A stretch of 11,001 bases of DNA from an uncultured Lachnospiraceae bacterium. Its GTDB lineage: Bacteria > Bacillota > Clostridia > Lachnospirales > Lachnospiraceae. Positions 1 through 5,957 of the stretch are shown here, in pieces. The DNA is taken from the NCBI GenBank assembly GCA_902772565.1, contig CACYBJ010000003.1:1-11001 (forward strand), written 5' to 3'. Position numbers and translations under genes: made by a program. Position 1 is the first letter of the stretch; every line of letters begins with the position of its first letter. The notes beneath the pieces are model-generated. The model did not search any database. It was given only the letters and a program-made list of their open reading frames with translations, and had not been told where the DNA came from.

Positions 1-290
1 AGCAGGCATATGCCTTCGGAAGATGATATATACTCGTCTCTTCTGTCCTCATATTTAATCATGGCAGTCGAGAAAGATCCGTATGGCAGATATAAGGTAA
101 TAAACAGGACAAGAAGACTCATCCACGAACTGTAAACAGTCGCCTGACCGTATTGTTCCGTTGTTAAAAGCCTTGTAAAAACAGGAAGTGTGATAAAACT
201 GATACAGCGCTGAACTATACTGCAAATGGTATAAGATATTGATACCTTTGCAGCCAGCGGCAGGCTATTCCATTTAGTTTTAACGTTCAT
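1..290 (-). CDS. Wzx-type oligosaccharide flippase, N-terminal fragment
   Basis: The reverse strand is open from ATG at 290 to the left edge and gives about 96 residues. They begin MNVKTKWNSLPLAAKVSISY and contain the typical flippase opening 'ITLPVFTRLLTTEQYGQ' at about residues 35-51, followed by a hydrophobic stretch (about 57-70) and 'YGSFSTAMIKYEDRRDEY'. This is the first helix and loop of the MATE/MOP-type polysaccharide transporters (RfbX/Wzx), which flip lipid-linked oligosaccharide across the cytoplasmic membrane. It lies 15 bases after the methyltransferase stop and closes the operon within the window. The start is uncertain. The Shine-Dalgarno-like AGGA at 304-307 is 13 bases from the ATG but 7 bases from an in-frame TTG at 296, which would add two residues. 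Family assignment is strong; the substrate is unknown. Confidence 0.85.
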   Translation of the reverse strand, partial: MNVKTKWNSLPLAAKVSISYTICSIVQRCISFITLPVFTRLLTTEQYGQATVYSSWMSLLVLFITLYLPYGSFSTAMIKYEDRRDEYISSSEGICL

Positions 291-305
291 TTTCAAATCA
301 GTTTC

Positions 306-1115
306 CTATTCCGTTTTTTTCCAGATATTGCCCACATGTAAAAACCTCATTCTTCTGGAATTTATTTCATTCAGAATAAATTCCCGGTGAAGTTCAAATC
401 CTACTTCCTTAAACAGGCGGTAATACTCATCCCTACTCCTGTAAAAGGCGGTGTATCCATTAGACTTATTAAACATAAGTATCTTGCCTATATTCTCATC
501 ATTCATTGTATCCCTTGTACAAATATATGCTCCGGGCTTTAAATGATCATAAATATTCTGTATTATCTTTACGGCAACATCATCCTGTCTAATGTAAATA
601 AACAAACCAAGAACCATTGCAGAATCATAGACTTTGTCCAGTTTCATTTCTGAAGCATCTGCCTGATAAAACTTCACATTGGTGATTCCTCTTTTACTTG
701 CCTCCGCATTGGCAGATTCTACCATTTTCCCGGAATACTCATATCCGTCGATTTCCTTGCACTTCTCGGAAAAAGTCAGTGTCCATTCACCCCCGGCACA
801 TCCTATATCCATTAATACCGGCTTTTCCTCAAACAATTCAAAAAATGAATCAATCAAAACATTTTTGATTTCGGAATATGTTTTCGGGAAATACTTTTTT
901 AAAGTGTATATTTCCTGCTCACTCCAGTAATCCGAATTATTGGAATACCTTTTTAAAATCTCTTCATAAGTATCTTCACTACTACAAAAAATCTCATCCA
1001 GATACTTATATACGAAAGTTTTCCCTTCCTTAAAAGATTTCTTCTTGCTTTTTGAAGATAAAAAACAACATGCTTTTCGTAATAAAGAATAACACCTAGC
1101 CATTATTTTTTTCAT
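306..1115 (-). CDS. class I SAM-dependent methyltransferase
   Basis: This 269-residue protein has a Rossmann-type SAM-binding motif I, 'LMDIGCAGGEWT', at residues 101-112. An acidic residue ends strand beta-2 ('IDGYEYSG', about 122-129), 'YQADAS' (150-155) is the motif II-like region, and 'HLKPGAYICTRD' (191-202) is the post-motif strand. The first 95 residues are basic, then helical, with no signal peptide, so it is cytoplasmic. The start is supported by AGAGG six bases upstream of ATG at 1115. It sits between the deacetylase (74-base gap) and the flippase (15-base gap), so it probably methylates a nucleotide sugar or a lipid-linked glycan before export. The acceptor atom cannot be read from sequence. 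Codon use is very AT-rich compared with the operon's first genes. Confidence 0.85.
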   Translation of the reverse strand: MKKIMARCYSLLRKACCFLSSKSKKKSFKEGKTFVYKYLDEIFCSSEDTYEEILKRYSNNSDYWSEQEIYTLKKYFPKTYSEIKNVLIDSFFELFEEKPVLMDIGCAGGEWTLTFSEKCKEIDGYEYSGKMVESANAEASKRGITNVKFYQADASEMKLDKVYDSAMVLGLFIYIRQDDVAVKIIQNIYDHLKPGAYICTRDTMNDENIGKILMFNKSNGYTAFYRSRDEYYRLFKEVGFELHREFILNEINSRRMRFLHVGNIWKKTE

Positions 1116-1189
1116 TTTACACCTCTAACAAGCAAGCCTATTCTTCTGATGCTCCAAAAACTACGATAATGCTTTTACACATAACCCCA

Positions 1190-2284
1190 TCAATTAGAAA
1201 CTATCTCCAAATCAAAAACTGCAGTTTTACCCGGAATTATATTTATGCTTACGTAATCTTCGACAACATCATTCTCGTCAGCGCCTTTAATTTTATATTC
1301 TTTAGGTAGTTTGATATTCACGGTTAGAAATTGGTCATATATATTATATGAGATGTCGGAATCAATAAACCAGCAATAAACCACAAGTTGGTTATTACTT
1401 ATATAGGCTACAGTTTTAGAATTCTGTTTTTCGACAATGTACTTAACAGCCTCCGTATAGGTGGCCACCCATATATTACCGCTGTTTTTCTTTTCGACTA
1501 TATAATCCAGATGCTCCTCGGCTTCCGGAATAAGTAAAGTCTGGAATTGACCATCATCCTCAGCCCGTACGTTATGCCACATTTCAATCAGCCACGTACA
1601 ATCGTTTTCTGCTTTGTCAATCCATCCGTTTCGGACTTTCGAATCTATACCTTCACCAACGATAGGCATACAGAAAAGATTAAACCACTCTCCTGCTTCA
1701 GTCCCTTCTTCGGGATTCAGCGAATTATAGCCTTTTTCATCTCCTCTTACTGCCTGAATTCCCAGTCCGGTCAAAATATCATAGCCCTTTTTACACATAA
1801 TGTTTTCAGGGCTTACAAACGCAACCTGTCCGGTTTCGTATCTCTCCTCAAGAAATCTGTGTGCATCTGCAATCTCATGTTTCAGGACATATACATCCTC
1901 TGCAATATCCGAATCATCGTCCATTTTTATATGATCATAGGAGTGACTCACAAGATCAATTACATCCTCGGAAACATACTTATCCCAAACAGGCAAATGG
2001 TCGGAGATCATCGAAATCACACCTGCCACAGTGCATTTGAGTCCTCGTGCTTTCATCATACGGTACAGGTTTACAGACGTTACATAATCACCGTCATCGG
2101 AAATAATAGTAACGATTGCATCGGCGTTATTGTAAACATCAGCAATTTCAGTTTTAAGTACCACAGCATTTTCCGGGACAACCATACTATCATCAGAGGC
2201 GTTTGAAGCAATCGGCGAAAGTATGCACAGCAGAAAAACAGTTGCAAGCATAACAGCTAAAGCTGCTTTCGTTCTATTACACAT
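1190..2284 (-). CDS. exported CE4-like polysaccharide deacetylase
   Basis: About 364 residues. The N-terminus (MCNRTKAALAVMLATVFLLC...) is a clear signal peptide with probable cleavage after 'SNA' near residue 29, so the enzyme acts outside the membrane. NodB-type motifs are present: 'ISDDGD' (about 61-66) supplies the catalytic base and a metal-binding Asp, 'HSYDH' (114-118) the two zinc histidines, and 'MWHNV' (His about 237) the late His motif. The usual Arg of motif 3 (RxP) is absent; the equivalent reads 'FVSPEN'. The last 70 residues look like a small beta-rich domain. The reading frame extends to a TTG at 2323 that overlaps the preceding gene, but AAGGAG just ahead of ATG 2284 favours the shorter form. 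It likely removes N- or O-acetyl groups from the exported glycan; the substrate is inferred from context only. Confidence 0.82.
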   Translation of the reverse strand: MCNRTKAALAVMLATVFLLCILSPIASNASDDSMVVPENAVVLKTEIADVYNNADAIVTIISDDGDYVTSVNLYRMMKARGLKCTVAGVISMISDHLPVWDKYVSEDVIDLVSHSYDHIKMDDDSDIAEDVYVLKHEIADAHRFLEERYETGQVAFVSPENIMCKKGYDILTGLGIQAVRGDEKGYNSLNPEEGTEAGEWFNLFCMPIVGEGIDSKVRNGWIDKAENDCTWLIEMWHNVRAEDDGQFQTLLIPEAEEHLDYIVEKKNSGNIWVATYTEAVKYIVEKQNSKTVAYISNNQLVVYCWFIDSDISYNIYDQFLTVNIKLPKEYKIKGADENDVVEDYVSINIIPGKTAVFDLEIVSN

Positions 2285-2288
2285 ATTG

Positions 2289-2294
2289 CTCCTT
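2289..2294 (-). promoter_or_regulatory. ribosome binding site deciding the deacetylase start
   Basis: AAGGAG on the minus strand lies four bases before ATG 2284, in the 19-base gap after the GT61 stop. It favours ATG 2284 over the upstream in-frame TTG 2323, whose 13 extra residues would spoil the normal signal-peptide layout. Confidence 0.7.
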
Positions 2295-2303
2295 ACCCGT
2301 GTA

Positions 2304-3554
2304 TTACCCGCACAGTTTTTCAAGTGCCATTATGTAGTTTACAACCTCGGATTTATTTACCGAGTATTTGTCAGTCGAAAAAGTAATCCCCGGAATCTTT
2401 ACTTTCGCATCCAAAAACAACGATTTGCATCCTACCATTTCAGCAAGAGTAGCGAAAGCACAAAAATTGTATTTTCGGGGAACAATGCATCCAACAACCG
2501 TACCCGGATTGCAATAAATTACATTGGTAAATCCCGCACCCGAGGCCCCGACCACACATTTTGCTTTTGAGAACAACTCTACCTGTTGTGCGTAGGTCAT
2601 ATCCTCAGGGTTGACAATTCTATAGCCGTATTCCTCAAAAACCTCTATAATTTCCTTTTCATTTATCAGCCTTCTGAGTTCAAGGTCCTCTCTGGAAATA
2701 AACAGTTTTTCATTTTGTTGTTCGCAACGGTAAACCGATGCTGCATTTCGGACATTCATTACTGCGGATTCAGCAATCAGGTTGTCCGAAACACGAAAAT
2801 CACTCTTCTTTATCACATTAATCGGCATCCATGTGTTCATAGATGGGATAATAAGTTTTTTCACTCGCACCATTTTATATGCCGGAACATAGATTATCCT
2901 GACATCCTTCAATACGCACTCTGTCAATTCCCTGAACTGAGGATACTTTCTTGCATCTTCATCCAATAAAACAGGAATATCTCTGCGACCGATATAGTCC
3001 TTTACATACTGATATCTCGACAGGATTTCTATTGACAAATGATAGTAATTGTAGGCCGCAAGACCGCACAGGCTGATTGCTTCGTCAGGTCCGTCGATTG
3101 CTTCACCTACTTCCAAATAAAAACGTTTTCTGTCTCCCCGTCGAATCCCGCCAAACGAATAGTTGATTCTGTTATCACCGTCATTTGCACAAATGTCGGT
3201 CACAGCCATACCATCAGAAATAACAATACCGGATAAGCCGTGAACCATCACATTCTTAAGTTCCGCAATATAAATTGCCGGAGATGTAAACTTGTGTTCG
3301 CGCTCATTACTCTCATCAAAATATGGAGGCTCGTACACTAAGCGTTTTTGCTCATTCTCTATAACAGCCAGTCTGCCCTCTTTGATTTTGCAATACTTCC
3401 TATACGAAACCGGTTTTAATCTGAGTATCGTATTACCATTCCTTCTCGCAAAGAAATAAACGCAAAAAATATCAAAGGGCGGAATCAAAACTCTTAAACG
3501 GTCGACTATAAACCGCAGCATGCGGATAAATAGACTATCTTTACTTTTACCCAA
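2304..3554 (-). CDS. GT61 (DUF563) family glycosyltransferase
   Basis: This 416-residue protein shows the GT61/DUF563 hallmarks in order: 'NYYHLSIEILSRYQY' (169-183), 'KLFISRED' (283-290) followed by 'LRRLINEKEI' (293-302), 'GYRIVNPEDMTYAQQVELF' (310-328), and the donor-site loop 'VVGASGAGFTN' (334-344). A hydrophobic N-terminal stretch (about 22-35) may associate with the membrane, but no signal peptide is evident. It probably adds a sugar to the repeat unit made by this cluster; donor and linkage are not predictable. The most upstream start is TTG at 3554, with AAGGG nine bases before it. ATG at 3521 (residue 12) has no visible ribosome binding site, so the TTG is slightly preferred. It follows the aminotransferase by 28 bases and precedes the deacetylase by 19. 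Family confidence is high. Confidence 0.87.
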   Translation of the reverse strand: MGKSKDSLFIRMLRFIVDRLRVLIPPFDIFCVYFFARRNGNTILRLKPVSYRKYCKIKEGRLAVIENEQKRLVYEPPYFDESNEREHKFTSPAIYIAELKNVMVHGLSGIVISDGMAVTDICANDGDNRINYSFGGIRRGDRKRFYLEVGEAIDGPDEAISLCGLAAYNYYHLSIEILSRYQYVKDYIGRRDIPVLLDEDARKYPQFRELTECVLKDVRIIYVPAYKMVRVKKLIIPSMNTWMPINVIKKSDFRVSDNLIAESAVMNVRNAASVYRCEQQNEKLFISREDLELRRLINEKEIIEVFEEYGYRIVNPEDMTYAQQVELFSKAKCVVGASGAGFTNVIYCNPGTVVGCIVPRKYNFCAFATLAEMVGCKSLFLDAKVKIPGITFSTDKYSVNKSEVVNYIMALEKLCG

Positions 3555-3582
3555 AACCTTAAACCCTTATAATAATCAAATC

Positions 3583-4689
3583 CTACTTAAACCCATTAAC
3601 CTTCTCTACAACATACTCAATCTCTTCGTCTGTCATTCCGTAGTAAAGCGGCAGACTGAGTTCTGTTTTCGCTACTTCCTCGGCAACCGGGAAATCCCCT
3701 TTCCCATAGCCCAGATCTTTGTAGCACTCCTGCAGATGCACCGGTATCGGATAGTGCTTATTGCATCCCACGCCGCACTCTTCCAGATACTTTTCAAGTT
3801 CATCCCGCTTTTCGCACCGCACGGCAAATATGTGCCAGACCGGTTCGGCATATGCCGGCACATAAGGCAGCGTAATCAGCGGATTGCTGATACCGGCAAG
3901 ATACCTGCCCGCGATTCTTCTTCTGTCTTCGTTTACCTTATCGAGACCCTTTAGCTTTACCGATAAAAATGCAGCCTGCATTTCATCCAGTCTCGAATTG
4001 TTCCCCTGATAAACATGATGGTACTTGTAATCGGAACCGTAGTTGGCGAGGCTTGCGACCTTCTTTGCCAGCTCGTCGCTGTCGGTTACAGTAGCGCCCG
4101 CATCTCCCAAGGCTCCCAGGTTCTTGCCAGGATAAAAGGAGAATCCTGCGGCATCGCCGAAGGAACCGATTACCTGTCCCTTATACTTTGCTCCGTGAGC
4201 CTGGGCACAGTCCTCAATTACATAAAGTCCGTGTTTTTTAGCAATTTCCGTTATGGGTCCCATGTCACAGGGCTGGCCGTACAGATGCACCGGCATTACA
4301 GCCTTCGTCCTTTCGGTTACGGCTTCCTCTATTTTGGCCGGATCCATGTTGTAGGTTCTTAGGTCCGCGTCCACAAGTACCGGCTTCGCACCCGTATAGG
4401 TTACGGCAAGCGCAGTGGCTATGAAGGTATTGGCCGGAAGTATTACTTCGTCACCTTCACCTATTCCCAGAGCCTTAAGGGGGAGCATGAGAGCATCCAG
4501 CCCGCTGCCTACACCCACACAGTGTTTCCTGCCGCAATACCCGGCAAATGCCTTCTCGAAGGCCTCGTCTTCTTTGCCTTTTATATACCAGCTGTTGTTA
4601 AGAACTCTATCAAAAGCCGCCCTTAACTCGTCCCCGATTTCCTTCTCAAGAGGACGAAAGCTCACAAAAGGAACCTTTATTTCACTCAT
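3583..4689 (-). CDS. DegT/DnrJ/EryC1 PLP-dependent sugar aminotransferase (FdtB/QdtB-like)
   Basis: This 368-residue protein is full length for the fold-type I sugar aminotransferases. Visible motifs are 'GVGSGLDALML' (59-69, phosphate binding), 'PANTFIATA' (85-93), 'VHLYGQPCDM' (134-143), 'IEDCAQAHGA' (158-167, with the Asp and Gln that contact PLP), and 'FSFYPGKNLGALGDAGA' (183-199), where Lys189 forms the internal aldimine. 'GNNSRLDEMQAAFL' and 'WHIFAVR' complete the pattern. The enzyme transfers an amino group from glutamate to a keto-sugar nucleotide. Directly upstream lies an FdtA/QdtA-type ketoisomerase, so the likely substrate is dTDP-3-keto-6-deoxyhexose and the product dTDP-3-amino-3,6-dideoxyhexose. 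The 3-position is inferred from the neighbour, not from sequence. The gap to the ketoisomerase gene is 20 bases. GC content is clearly higher than in the genes that follow in the operon. Confidence 0.93.
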   Translation of the reverse strand: MSEIKVPFVSFRPLEKEIGDELRAAFDRVLNNSWYIKGKEDEAFEKAFAGYCGRKHCVGVGSGLDALMLPLKALGIGEGDEVILPANTFIATALAVTYTGAKPVLVDADLRTYNMDPAKIEEAVTERTKAVMPVHLYGQPCDMGPITEIAKKHGLYVIEDCAQAHGAKYKGQVIGSFGDAAGFSFYPGKNLGALGDAGATVTDSDELAKKVASLANYGSDYKYHHVYQGNNSRLDEMQAAFLSVKLKGLDKVNEDRRRIAGRYLAGISNPLITLPYVPAYAEPVWHIFAVRCEKRDELEKYLEECGVGCNKHYPIPVHLQECYKDLGYGKGDFPVAEEVAKTELSLPLYYGMTDEEIEYVVEKVNGFK

Positions 4690-4709
4690 GTCTTACCATA
4701 CCTCACAAA

Positions 4710-5114
4710 TCACTCTTTTACACCGACAAATTTAAGAAACTCATCATAGTCCCTGATGTAGTCGGCCTCATCGTAAACCTCCGATGCAAATACCATCAGC
4801 ACTGCGTCGGGAGAAAAGTCAAACATCTCTCTCCACATGTTGTTGGCAACGTAAAGTCCTTCATAGGGCTTCTCCAAAGCAACAACTTTCTTTTCCCTTC
4901 CGTTATCAAGACGGATCTTGCAGCTGCCGTGGATGCACACAAGTATCTGCTCCAGACTTTTATGGGCATGTTTGCCGCGCACAACACCCTCAATGGTGTC
5001 ATACATAAAATAAACTCGTTTGATCCTGAAAGGAATATCATTAAACTCTTCCAGAGCTATTAGCTGTCCTCTTTCGTCGCCGTGAGGCTGAAATGTATAT
5101 TTAATAGTCTGCAT
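4710..5114 (-). CDS. dTDP-6-deoxy-hexulose 3,4-ketoisomerase, FdtA/QdtA (WxcM-like) cupin
   Basis: A 134-residue single cupin domain, the usual length for FdtA/QdtA. Characteristic stretches are 'DERGQLIALEE' (13-23), 'RIKRVYFMYD' (30-39), 'RGKHAHKSLEQILVCIHG' (46-63) and 'GLYVANNMWREMFDFSPDAV' near the middle, then 'DYIRDYDEF'. The HxH pair (His49 and His51) matches the active-site histidines known for this family. The enzyme moves the keto group of dTDP-4-keto-6-deoxyglucose from C4 to C3, giving the aminotransferase its substrate. FdtA gives the galacto (Fuc3N) and QdtA the gluco (Qui3N) configuration; the sequence alone does not let me choose, so no symbol is given. A CAGG sits eight bases before ATG 5114. 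No RmlA or RmlB gene is in the window, so dTDP-4-keto-6-deoxyglucose must come from elsewhere. Confidence 0.92.
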   Translation of the reverse strand: MQTIKYTFQPHGDERGQLIALEEFNDIPFRIKRVYFMYDTIEGVVRGKHAHKSLEQILVCIHGSCKIRLDNGREKKVVALEKPYEGLYVANNMWREMFDFSPDAVLMVFASEVYDEADYIRDYDEFLKFVGVKE

Positions 5115-5173
5115 ACTTTGTACCTGCTTTTCCCCTTTATATTATTTATGCGATTAATCGGTTGAAGTTTAAA

Positions 5174-5695
5174 TTACTGCTCTTCAAATTCATTGACCGG
5201 TTCAGCGACATACCACAGAAACTTTTCAATTTCTTCTTCGCTGTAATTTTCCTCTGCAGGAAGCCCTTCCGGACTCACCCGCCTGTATCCGTTTTTATCA
5301 TAGAAACGTACTGCCCGAACATTCTCCGGATCCACACACCAGTAAATACAGTTAAGCCCCAGTTCCCTAAACCCTTTTTCAATCACTGCCTTCATGGCAT
5401 AACTTCCGTAGCCCTTCCCGAAGGCATCGGGATGCATGACTATGGCAAATTCCGCAGCCCCATCCTTGATATCCTTAAGGCTTACGGTCCCCATGTACAG
5501 GTCGTCATCGCCTGCCACGGCATAATTAACAGAGTTTTCGCTGATGCTGTGCGCGATAAACCCGAGGCAATCCTCTATGGTTTTGGATGCAAAATCGCTT
5601 CTGAGTTTCTCAACCACCGACGGGTTGTGCATCCATTCGAGCATCCTTTCGGCATCTGCCGCTTTTAGTTCACGTAATTTCATTTCCTGTACCAT
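5174..5695 (-). CDS. GNAT-family N-acetyltransferase (RimJ/RimL-like)
   Basis: A 173-residue GNAT fold. The acetyl-CoA pyrophosphate loop reads 'AFGKGYGSYAMKAVI' (91-105). The C-terminal half has 'VDPENVRAVRFYDKNGYRRV' (121-140), with the Asn and Tyr usual for the active site, and the N-terminus has the 'WMHNPSV' pattern of the RimJ/RimL and sugar-acetylating branch. As first gene of the operon, next to the ketoisomerase and aminotransferase, its best-supported job is N-acetylation of the new 3-amino sugar. The characterised QdtC enzyme for that step is a left-handed beta-helix protein, not a GNAT, so this would be a substitution; protein or small-molecule acetylation remains possible. ATG 5695 has no good ribosome binding site. 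A second Met at 5683 follows AGGA, but too closely. The gap to the next gene is 59 bases. Confidence 0.85.
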   Translation of the reverse strand: MVQEMKLRELKAADAERMLEWMHNPSVVEKLRSDFASKTIEDCLGFIAHSISENSVNYAVAGDDDLYMGTVSLKDIKDGAAEFAIVMHPDAFGKGYGSYAMKAVIEKGFRELGLNCIYWCVDPENVRAVRFYDKNGYRRVSPEGLPAEENYSEEEIEKFLWYVAEPVNEFEEQ

Positions 5696-5749
5696 GGGTT
5701 ATACTTTGCCGGGAATAACCCCCTTTTACTGTATAAAAACGCTTCTTCT

Positions 5750-5778
5750 ATGATACACCATACAGGCGATACTTGCAA
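5750..5778 (-). promoter_or_regulatory. sigma-A-like promoter for the polysaccharide operon
   Basis: On the minus strand TTGCAA (-35, at 5773-5778) and TATCAT (-10, at 5750-5755) are separated by exactly 17 bases. They match the consensus hexamers at four and five of six positions. The predicted transcription start, near 5743, leaves a leader of about 48 bases before the acetyltransferase ATG. It is the only strong promoter-like match found for the minus-strand genes. Confidence 0.6.
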
Positions 5779-5810
5779 ATCCCCGCCCTATTTTCTCTTA
5801 TATAACATAC

Positions 5811-5840
5811 TTGCGCAAATCATATAAATAATGATAAAAT
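5811..5840 (+). promoter_or_regulatory. possible promoter for the DUF2142 gene
   Basis: TTGCGC (5811-5816) and TAAAAT (5835-5840), 18 bases apart, lie in the AT-rich part of the divergent intergenic region. The predicted leader is over 100 bases. It holds a short inverted pair, CCGGT (about 5869) and ACCGG (about 5898), that could form a weak stem. The hexamers are only moderate matches, so this is a candidate. Confidence 0.35.
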
Positions 5841-5944
5841 TAACATGTATTTTTATTTTCAATCCGGCCCGGTTTAAGGATATGCCAAAAGCCCTGACCG
5901 GTGCATGTTTTGGGGAATAAATTATCATATAGACAATGTGTGTC

Positions 5945-5950
5945 GGGGAG
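5945..5950 (+). promoter_or_regulatory. ribosome binding site deciding the DUF2142 start
   Basis: GGGGAG ends seven bases before ATG 5958 and only one base before ATG 5952. This spacing selects ATG 5958. The frame stays open back to GTG 5901, but that start has no suitable site and would add 19 residues that look non-coding. Confidence 0.6.
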
Positions 5951-5957
5951 TATGAAA

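Noticed and set aside
1116..1189. Possible internal promoter ahead of the methyltransferase (TTGATG, then CATTAT 16 bases on).
   Set aside because: Both hexamers are weak matches and the spacing is short of optimal; the genes on both sides fit readthrough from the operon promoter.
1547..2206. A 219-residue open frame on the plus strand opposite the deacetylase gene.
   Set aside because: It is antisense to a gene with clear signal peptide and NodB motifs, has no ribosome binding site or recognisable domain, and has unusual composition (many Ile, His, Phe, Cys).
5901..5957. GTG 5901 as the start of the DUF2142 gene.
   Set aside because: No suitable ribosome binding site precedes it, while GGGGAG sits at correct spacing from ATG 5958, and the extra 19 residues do not resemble the rest of the protein.
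5860..5957. A riboswitch in the DUF2142 leader, suggested by the CCGGT/ACCGG pair.
   Set aside because: The stem is only five base pairs over a long loop and none of the conserved cores I know (c-di-GMP, SAM, T-box, ykkC types) is visible.
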